From assembly GCA_964631175.1 (NCBI GenBank), contig CAZVWH010000083.1, positions 1 through 12,586 on the forward strand: a DNA stretch of 12,586 nt, in the 5' to 3' direction. Source of the stretch: CAZVWH01 sp964631175. GTDB taxonomy: Bacteria; Planctomycetota; Phycisphaerae; Sedimentisphaerales; Anaerobacaceae. The position numbers and the translations under genes were made by a program. Of this stretch, positions 7,301 to 12,586 are shown in pieces; position 1 is the stretch's first letter; every line of letters starts with the position of its first letter. The notes under the pieces are model-generated. The model searched no databases and was not told the DNA's origin. It saw only the letters and a program-made list of their open reading frames with translations.

Positions 7301-10300
7301 ATGGGTAATAGAGTTAAAGATAGATCCTCTATAAAAGATAGATCCTCTATATCGGAGGAGAATTTTTATGTAGGTTTTGACCTTGGAAGTAGTTGCGTAC
7401 ATTATGTTGTTATCAACAGTAACAAAGAGGTTGTTTACTGCCCAAAGCCAATTATGCACTTTGCGAATCCTATTGAGGCCTTAAAAGAAGCATGGTGGGA
7501 TATAACAAGAAGATACGACACCCGATTTATTAGAAATACATCTTTTGCAGGAAGCGCTGCCATATATTTCCCAAAGGTTTTCAATGAGGCAGCTTACACA
7601 TACGACAGCATTGCAATACCCATGGGGGCGGAGATACTAGCGCCTAAAGCAGAATATATATTTCACATAGGAGCCAAGGATTCTTATTTTTTTAATATAA
7701 AAAGAGCTAATGGAAAACGGATAATTAATGAGTGGCGAACAGGAAGTAAATGTGGGGGTGGCTCCGGCACATTGATAGAAAAACAGTGCAGGAGATTATA
7801 TCAAGAAGATATTCAAGATTTGCAGTTGAAGGGGGAAAAAACTACTAACTTTGAGCAAGAGAAAGAAAAAATAAATATACTCAGCAGAAGTAAGCAACAA
7901 TTGCAATTAGAGAGTATGCTTCAAAGAGCTGAGTATGAAGCTGGAATGTCTAAAGAACCAAGTGAATTTTTAGCTCGATGTGGCGTGGTTATACAATCAG
8001 ATTTGATTCATAAACAAAATGAGGGCGCCAAAAGAGAAGATAACATAGCAGGGCTTTTTAGAACGATAGCGAGAAACTACAAGATTGATGTCTTGGGAGC
8101 AAGAAGCTTCAAACAATCTAAAAATGATAGCAATGCAATTATTACAGGTGGAGTCTTCACTAACGAAATAATCCGTAGAAACTTAGAAAGTCTGCTTGGA
8201 ATAAATATCATAAGGCCTAAGCATCATCACAGCATAGCTGCAATAGGCTCAGCTATTAAGGGAATAGAGCAGGGCAATAAATTTACACTTAATCTTGACC
8301 GTCTTGAGGAGGTTACTGAGTATGGCCGAGGGAAAAGGCAGTTTGCACCTGCACTTTATAAATCTATTAAGGATGTACATCAAAAAAGCAGATCGTTGAA
8401 GGAAGAGATAGAACCGGGTACGGAAGTTGTATTAGGAATAGACGGTGGCAGCACTACCACTAAGGGCACAATTGTTGAGTTAAAGAGTGGAAGATTACTT
8501 GATAAACTTTACATCAAAACTCATGGTGACCCGGAGGCCTCTCTTAGACGCGTCATTAAATACTTAAGCCGGCATAAAGAAAAAGTCATAGTTAGAGGGG
8601 TTGGCGCTACCGGCTCTGCGAGAAAATTGTATGAGAAGATGCTTTTAAGTAAGAAGAAAATTAAAGAGCTTTCAACCAAGGGCGTAGAATTAACAGATAG
8701 AATCACAGATGAAATTACATGTCATGCTCTCGGTGTAAAACATTATGATTCTGATGTAGATACAGTTTTCGAGGTGGGTGGACAAGACATGAAATTCACC
8801 ACCTTTGCAGAAGATGGTACAGTCAAGCAGGCAAAGATGAATTATAGCTGCCAGGCGGGCTCCGGGCAGACTCTTGAGAATATGGCAGAAATTATAAATC
8901 TAAACGTGGAGAATTCTCTGCAGCAGGCTGCACTTAGAGCCGAGAGGGTTCCTATAATTGATTCTACATGCGGCGTATTTATGGAGATGGACGAAAACAG
9001 GCTCATAGCGGAAGGCTTCAGCAGAGAAGAAATAGCAGCCGCGATAATACGTGGTACAGCCGCAAGCTATTATTATAAATTTGTTGGAGGCTCTCAGCAC
9101 GTCGGCAGGAAATGTTCTGCTCAAGGCGGCCCTCCCTTAGGAAAAGCCTTCCTTGCCGCCTTAGCACAGGTAACAGATAAAGAGATACAAGCCTATCCTC
9201 ATCGTGAAATGTTTGGCGCCTGGGGCCAGGCTCTCGATATCATTGAAAATATCAAGCGCTTAGAAAAGCAGGGTAAAAAGTATGAATCAGCTTTCAGAGG
9301 ATGGTCCTTAGTTGACATGTCTTTTGAGAAGCGAAAGGTGTCATGCAAAGAGCTGTTTAAGGAAAAGTCCTGCGGCATGAGGGATTGCCAGCTTGAGGTT
9401 TTCTCCATCGAGGACGATAGAATAATAACAGGGGGATTCTGCCCGAGAGGAAACTCCGAAGCTGCCGGCAAACCAAAAATAGACTACGTCGAAAAATATC
9501 ACAAATTATATGAAAAATACTTCAAAAAGTACGGCTGTCTGCTTGCTGAGATTTCGTCTATAAGAGAAAAAGATGAATCAATTCGTACGGTAGGGATAAA
9601 GAGAAGCACTGCAACGCTTAGCGAAAAGGGTATCTGGAGTGCAGCCTTATTTAAAAATCTTGGTTTTCAGCCGGTAGTATCGCCGAGGAGCAATAAAGAA
9701 ATTGCCAAGGTTGGAGTTGACAACTCAAGAACTGAGTTCTGCATAGCAAGAAAGCTCGTGACGGGTCATGCTGCTTTATTAAACGCCGACGAGAATGTGG
9801 AGTATTTATTTAATCCAAGCTTTATCGAGCACAGAAAAGCAAGTCCACCGGACTTGAAATACTGCATCTATACGGAATCGGAAGGTTATGTTTTAAACGA
9901 TGTTCTTTCTCTCGATAAGAAAAAACAGATAAATCCAATTTTACATTTCGGTGACTTTGTACTTCTCGTTAGCCAGCTTAAGAAAGAGTTGGAAAGATTA
10001 GGATTTAGATTTACAGAAAAACAGATAAGGAAAGCCGTAAGAAATGCTGATAAAGCTGAAGATAGCTTCAAGGCCGAGCTTTACAAAGAGGGAGATAAAT
10101 TCTTGCAGAGAATCGAGCAGTCAGGACAAAAGGCCTATGTCGGTATCGGCAGAGATTATGTCCTTCTTGATCCTGAGGCAAGCTCCAACTCAGGCGCTAT
10201 GTTTTCTCAGGTACGAGGGCTTGAATACATACCTCAGATATTTTTAGAGCATAAGTTCAGAAACCTTTCGCTTGATGGAATCGTAGAGAATGAATTCTGG

Positions 10301-11935
10301 GTTGAGAGCGTCAAGATTCTAAAGGCACATTTATTCGTGGCTAATCATCCTAATTTGTTTGCTATAAGGATGATGAATTTTGCCTGTGGGCCGGATAGCT
10401 TAAAGATTTACCAGGAGGAAAAGATTCAGCGGTCTGTTAATAAGCCCTTGCTTACTTTGCTGACTGATGCGCAGACAAACAATGCGCCATTTGTAACAAG
10501 AACGGAGGCTCACGAGAGGGTTGTGAATCAAAGCCAGCCAAAGGCGCTGAGAATAGAGGATTTAAGTTTATGTTCAAACAACGGCAGTGCTGACAGAAAA
10601 TGGCTTATACCGTATATGGGAGATGCCAGTTACTTAGCGGTGGCAGGGCTAAAGCATTTCGGAATAGACGCTAAAGTCCTTCCTACTAATACGCCCAGGG
10701 GCAATGAAATAGCTAAGCAGCATATTTATACGGAGGTTTGCCATCCCCTTAAGGGGGTTGTAGGTGATGCACTTGGCTTTCTTGACGAGGAAATTGAAAG
10801 AAAATCAAAGACATACGTAGAGGATAATTATCTTGTTATGCTGCCGACGACCAGCGGGCCGTGTAGATTTGGAAAGTACACGGAAATTTTAGGAGAGTTT
10901 TTACATCAGAGGGGCTTATCAAAGGTGCCGGTGATGGGACCATCTTCAGAAACAGATTACATTGATGTTCCGCTTCCGAGTGACTGTAGCTCGGCAGATA
11001 AAATCCGGATGCAGAAAATTTTGTTTAAGGCGATAAAGGCCTCCGACCTGTTGGAAGATACTTTTTTGAGATTTTACCCTTACGCTCTGGATAAGACATA
11101 TATAGAGAGGCTCAAGAAAGATAGACTCAATGTGCTGAGTAAAGCGGTGGAAAAAGGCGCAGAGATAGCAGACCTTAGGAGATGGGGGCAGCAAACGGTA
11201 TCTCTATTTAAGAGAATCGATATGCGAAATAGCGAAAGACTTCCTCTTGTTCTGTATATAGGTGAAATCTACATGAGACAGCATGACCCCTATACGAGCT
11301 TTGTGATTAGGCAGTTGGAAGAATCCGGACTGGAGGCAATAAGGGATCCAATTACTGATTGGCTGGACTACGTAAATCAAATGAACCAGAGAAATTCATG
11401 GCGAGATGCAGGGCTGGGAGTTAAGAGTCTTGATACAGCCAGGATATTAAAACATTCGGCTAAGTTTGCAAGGTCTTTTATTAAAGGCAGATATATGTCT
11501 TATGTTGAGCAAAAAATTGCTGAGCCGTTTCATGAGGTGCTCGACGGCAGGCATATTCTTCCTAAGCCTATGGAAATAATTGAGACCCTGGAGAAAAGAC
11601 ACGAATTTCATGGAAATATAGAAGGCGAATCTCCTCTGAGCACAGGGATTGCTTATTATTTTATGAACGAGTTAATCCAGCCAAAAGGCGATGCGTACGT
11701 TTCAGGGATATTCCATGTTGGCCCTTTTACCTGTATGCAGGAAGGAGTAGCAACGGCTAAAATAGAAGCGATGGCAAAAGAATTGAGGAAAAGAAAACCT
11801 GATTTGGTTTTTCCAATTATACATGCCTTTTTTGGGGATTCGGCGAGCGCAAATCTTGATTCGGAGATCGCTGTTTTCACCGAGCAGTGTTATCAAAAAA
11901 GAGAGATGCTTAAACAGAAGTATGGGCGAAAATAA
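7301..11935 (+). CDS. Large CoA-dehydratase activase fusion: two ASKHA activase modules plus DUF2229/HgdB-like region
   Basis: This 1544-residue protein belongs to the BcrAD/BadF/BadG activase group fused to a DUF2229 and 2-hydroxyacyl-CoA-dehydratase-like part. Such activases hydrolyse ATP to push an electron at very low potential into a partner iron-sulfur site. Module 1 (about 22-325) has DLGSS, GSKCGGGSG (Cys151), ARCGVVIQSD (Cys227) and ITGGVFTNE. Module 2 (about 375-655) has GIDGGSTTTKG, EVGGQDMKF, SCQAGSGQ (Cys517) and DSTCGVFMEMD (Cys557). A Cys cluster follows (682, 691, 696, 714). The DUF2229 part (about 762-1070) has EFCIARKLVTGH (Cys814) and FACGPDS (Cys1029). An HgdB-like end has TEVCHPLKG (Cys1147) and GPCRFGKY (Cys1188). 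Module 1 lacks the Thr-Thr-Lys of the phosphate loop and has a longer, charged Cys-Cys interval (76 versus 40 residues). The start at 7301 has only a weak AGGG motif; the stronger site downstream is out of frame. The gene stands alone with its own promoter and no CoA-pathway neighbours. Product class is secure; substrate is unknown. Confidence 0.9.
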   Translation: MGNRVKDRSSIKDRSSISEENFYVGFDLGSSCVHYVVINSNKEVVYCPKPIMHFANPIEALKEAWWDITRRYDTRFIRNTSFAGSAAIYFPKVFNEAAYTYDSIAIPMGAEILAPKAEYIFHIGAKDSYFFNIKRANGKRIINEWRTGSKCGGGSGTLIEKQCRRLYQEDIQDLQLKGEKTTNFEQEKEKINILSRSKQQLQLESMLQRAEYEAGMSKEPSEFLARCGVVIQSDLIHKQNEGAKREDNIAGLFRTIARNYKIDVLGARSFKQSKNDSNAIITGGVFTNEIIRRNLESLLGINIIRPKHHHSIAAIGSAIKGIEQGNKFTLNLDRLEEVTEYGRGKRQFAPALYKSIKDVHQKSRSLKEEIEPGTEVVLGIDGGSTTTKGTIVELKSGRLLDKLYIKTHGDPEASLRRVIKYLSRHKEKVIVRGVGATGSARKLYEKMLLSKKKIKELSTKGVELTDRITDEITCHALGVKHYDSDVDTVFEVGGQDMKFTTFAEDGTVKQAKMNYSCQAGSGQTLENMAEIINLNVENSLQQAALRAERVPIIDSTCGVFMEMDENRLIAEGFSREEIAAAIIRGTAASYYYKFVGGSQHVGRKCSAQGGPPLGKAFLAALAQVTDKEIQAYPHREMFGAWGQALDIIENIKRLEKQGKKYESAFRGWSLVDMSFEKRKVSCKELFKEKSCGMRDCQLEVFSIEDDRIITGGFCPRGNSEAAGKPKIDYVEKYHKLYEKYFKKYGCLLAEISSIREKDESIRTVGIKRSTATLSEKGIWSAALFKNLGFQPVVSPRSNKEIAKVGVDNSRTEFCIARKLVTGHAALLNADENVEYLFNPSFIEHRKASPPDLKYCIYTESEGYVLNDVLSLDKKKQINPILHFGDFVLLVSQLKKELERLGFRFTEKQIRKAVRNADKAEDSFKAELYKEGDKFLQRIEQSGQKAYVGIGRDYVLLDPEASSNSGAMFSQVRGLEYIPQIFLEHKFRNLSLDGIVENEFWVESVKILKAHLFVANHPNLFAIRMMNFACGPDSLKIYQEEKIQRSVNKPLLTLLTDAQTNNAPFVTRTEAHERVVNQSQPKALRIEDLSLCSNNGSADRKWLIPYMGDASYLAVAGLKHFGIDAKVLPTNTPRGNEIAKQHIYTEVCHPLKGVVGDALGFLDEEIERKSKTYVEDNYLVMLPTTSGPCRFGKYTEILGEFLHQRGLSKVPVMGPSSETDYIDVPLPSDCSSADKIRMQKILFKAIKASDLLEDTFLRFYPYALDKTYIERLKKDRLNVLSKAVEKGAEIADLRRWGQQTVSLFKRIDMRNSERLPLVLYIGEIYMRQHDPYTSFVIRQLEESGLEAIRDPITDWLDYVNQMNQRNSWRDAGLGVKSLDTARILKHSAKFARSFIKGRYMSYVEQKIAEPFHEVLDGRHILPKPMEIIETLEKRHEFHGNIEGESPLSTGIAYYFMNELIQPKGDAYVSGIFHVGPFTCMQEGVATAKIEAMAKELRKRKPDLVFPIIHAFFGDSASANLDSEIAVFTEQCYQKREMLKQKYGRK
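7316..7351 (+). repeat. Perfect 18-bp tandem duplication at the start of the activase gene
   Basis: AAAGATAGATCCTCTATA occurs at 7316-7333 and again, identically, at 7334-7351. In frame it encodes KDRSSI twice. Each copy contains a small perfect hairpin, ATAGA-TCC-TCTAT (7320-7332 and 7338-7350). Each also has a TCCTC that is complementary to the GAGGA within the strong GGAGGAG motif just after the repeats (7354-7360). Confidence 0.9.
7354..7373 (+). promoter_or_regulatory. Strong ribosome binding site leading to an out-of-frame ATG-TAG
   Basis: GGAGGAG (7354-7360) sits 7 bases before an ATG (7368-7370), the best-looking translation start in the area. That ATG is in the +1 frame relative to the large gene and is followed at once by TAG (7371-7373). 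It therefore encodes a two-codon start-stop unit just where the conserved part of the activase (YVGFDLGSS) begins. It could stall or recycle ribosomes, or mark a one-base change at the true start. Confidence 0.5.
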
Positions 11936-12281
11936 CAAAGTATTATCGTCTGCAATCGAAATCTCTGATATGGCCAAGCCGTTTTGTAAGATTGTTACAT
12001 ATCGTGGTTATTATGTAGGCTAACCCTTTTTATATCAAGATGTTAAAGGCGAAGAACGGCAGGTTTTCCTTGTGGAAAAATTGTTAGAAGAAATAGCAAA
12101 ATACCAGACAACCTTGATAGTGGTTGGCAGAGAATTGGGATACAAAAATGCTTTGTTGAAAAGGTGCCGGGTCATTTCGACCGAAGCCCCCATTTCTGCT
12201 TTCGCCCGCTGCCCCGCCTTGCGTCGTAAGACGCAGGGGCAAGCAGAAAGCAAGGGGGGCGAAGTGGAGAAAACTGTTTAA
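11922..12281 (+). pseudogene. Stop-interrupted reading frame, probable remnant of an unrecognised gene
   Basis: An ATG at 11922, overlapping the end of the activase gene by 14 bases, opens 33 codons beginning MGENNKVLSSAIEISD and stops at TAA (12021-12023). The same frame continues straight after the stop with protein-like content (YQDVKGEERQVFLVEKLLEE, then IAKYQTTLIVVGRELGYKN) to about 12164, where the repeat-rich DNA begins; it ends at 12279-12281. The even mix of charged and hydrophobic residues on both sides of the stop suggests one former gene broken by a nonsense change and cut at its 3' end by the repeat. A GTG at 12072 could restart translation but has no clear ribosome binding site. 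I do not recognise a family. It may also be a chance open stretch. Confidence 0.35.
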
Positions 12282-12322
12282 AATAGATTTCTCGACTCGC
12301 CTTTCGGCTCGCTCGAAATGAC
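12171..12322. repeat. Nested inverted-repeat element (dispersed palindromic repeat type)
   Basis: The outer arms GTCATTTCGA (12171-12180) and TCGAAATGAC (12313-12322) are a perfect 10-bp inverted repeat. Inside are TTTCTGCTT/AAGCAGAAA (12193-12201, 12241-12249), GCCCC/GGGGC (12211-12215, 12236-12240) and TGCGTC/GACGCA around a GTAA loop (12220-12225, 12230-12235). A competing pair is TTCGCCC/GGGCGAA (12201-12207, 12257-12263). A further pair, GAGAAA/TTTCTC, lies at 12267-12272 and 12288-12293. The outer halves look like two opposed copies of one short unit of the form GTCATTTCGA, a CGAAG-type segment, then GAGAAA. The left copy is interrupted by about 70 bases that are themselves palindromic. 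Such units resemble dispersed repeats I recall from other genomes. No transposase is present. The element could also end transcription from the activase side. Confidence 0.75.
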
Positions 12323-12369
12323 AGTTATGGTGTTTTCAACAGAGAAATACAAGAAATAAATGTTTTTGT

Positions 12370-12401
12370 GTGGCGGCATCGCAAAGTCCCGCCACGGGCG
12401 G
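12370..12401. repeat. GC-rich hairpin with alternative pairing
   Basis: GTGGCGG (12370-12376) pairs with CCGCCAC (12389-12395) in a perfect 7-bp stem with a 12-base loop. The right arm can instead pair forward, CCGCC (12389-12393) with GGCGG (12397-12401), over a 3-base loop. The GC-rich patch stands out in an AT-rich spacer. No T run follows directly, so it is not a standard terminator. It may be another dispersed repeat or a regulatory structure. Confidence 0.5.
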
Positions 12402-12429
12402 TTTGGGTACGACACGTTTTCTATTTTTC

Positions 12430-12458
12430 TTGCAATGATGATTGATGATTTGTAAAGT
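12430..12458 (+). promoter_or_regulatory. Possible promoter for tRNA-Tyr
   Basis: TTGCAA (12430-12435) and TAAAGT (12453-12458) are 17 bases apart, each matching four of six consensus positions. Transcription would start about 35 bases before the tRNA. The match is modest and the surroundings are AT-rich. Confidence 0.3.
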
Positions 12459-12500
12459 AAATAACAATTATGAAGTTACAGTAGAATCTTCTTGTTTCCT

Positions 12501-12583
12501 GGGTCGGTGCCCGAGAGGCTAAAGGGGACGGGCTGTAAACCCGTTGGCGTAAGCCTACGTTGGTTCGAATCCAACCCGGCCCA
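12501..12583 (+). tRNA. tRNA-Tyr, anticodon GTA
   Basis: A full cloverleaf can be drawn. The acceptor arm GGGTCGG (12501-12507) pairs with CCGGCCC (12576-12582), with one G-U pair. A 3-bp D stem CCC/GGG (12510-12512, 12524-12526) follows. The anticodon stem ACGGG/CCCGT (12528-12532, 12540-12544) encloses the loop CTGTAAA with anticodon GTA at 12535-12537. A long variable arm GGC-GTAA-GCC (12546-12555) marks a class II tRNA, as expected for bacterial tyrosine tRNA. The T arm GTTGG-TTCGAAT-CCAAC spans 12559-12575. The discriminator is A at 12583. No CCA is encoded; TTA follows, so the end is added after transcription. Confidence 0.96.
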
Positions 12584-12586
12584 TTA

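Larger units (their letters stand above)
11936..12500. other. Spacer between the activase gene and the tRNA, mostly repeats and gene debris
   Basis: No intact gene was identified over these 565 bases. From left to right it holds the interrupted reading frame, the nested inverted-repeat element, the GC-rich hairpin, and an AT-rich stretch (about 12402-12500) that should contain the tRNA promoter. Overlapping open frames on both strands at about 12035-12281 run through the palindromic repeat and read as arginine/alanine-rich low-quality protein. No clear terminator directly follows the activase stop. Confidence 0.55.

Noticed and set aside
7316..7351. Possible CRISPR-like or iteron repeat
   Set aside because: Only two directly adjoining 18-bp copies with no spacers, inside a coding frame; a tandem duplication explains them.
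7271..7459. Minus-strand 62-codon open frame across the activase start
   Set aside because: It includes the translated tandem repeat in antisense (YRGSIFYRGSIF) and has no supporting start signal or conserved content.
8521..11977. Minus-strand open frames of 61-91 codons inside the activase gene, and plus-strand frame 10044-10247
   Set aside because: They overlap conserved activase, DUF2229 or HgdB-like coding sequence and show no independent evidence.
12035..12253. Minus-strand 72-codon open frame beside the nested repeat
   Set aside because: Its first 30 or so codons are read from the palindromic repeat and the rest is antisense to the better plus-strand frame.
12501..12586. tRNA as an attachment site of an integrated element
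   Set aside because: No integrase gene and no repeat of the tRNA 3' end were seen in the window; the sequence after the tRNA is too short to judge.

Overview
The window looks like a chromosomal segment of an anaerobic Planctomycetota bacterium, most likely of the Phycisphaerae / Sedimentisphaerales type. This is an inference from remembered family features: an ECF-type sigma factor of planctomycetal style (an IDWQ-type N-terminus followed by YGPIVWNTAYRLLGN), followed by a membrane protein and a secreted protein; a dnaN-dciA-gyrB cluster; and a very large oxygen-sensitive-type CoA-dehydratase activase fusion. No database search was possible.

Layout. Positions 1-395 hold no convincing gene. 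Positions 396-2668 (+) form a compact three-gene unit: an ECF-like sigma factor, a single-pass membrane protein that is a plausible anti-sigma or sensor, and an exported protein of unknown function. A strong intrinsic terminator at 2731-2761 closes it. Positions 2809-6848 (-) encode replication proteins in the order dnaN, dciA (DUF721), gyrB. The commonly associated dnaA and recF are absent from the window. A very AT-rich 452-bp divergent intergenic region (6849-7300) separates dnaN from a 1544-codon gene (7301-11935, +). That gene fuses two ASKHA-type activase modules to a DUF2229 / HgdB-like cysteine-rich region. The intergenic region carries relaxed DnaA-box-like sequences, spaced direct repeats and a TTGACA promoter element, so it is a candidate regulatory or origin region.

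The right end (11936-12586) holds a stop-interrupted, probably decayed reading frame, a nested inverted-repeat element (12171-12322), a GC-rich hairpin, and a complete class II tRNA-Tyr (GTA) gene at 12501-12583.

How the genes may work together. The sigma / membrane / secreted triad looks like a cell-surface signalling unit. The dnaN-dciA-gyrB genes supply the sliding clamp, the helicase-loading factor and gyrase. The large activase probably does ATP-driven low-potential electron transfer to a second iron-sulfur site in the same chain, but no partner enzyme or substrate gene is next to it. The most unusual points are the odd translation start of the activase gene, its built-in four-cysteine activase pair, the repeats in the divergent region, and the nested repeat element near the tRNA.
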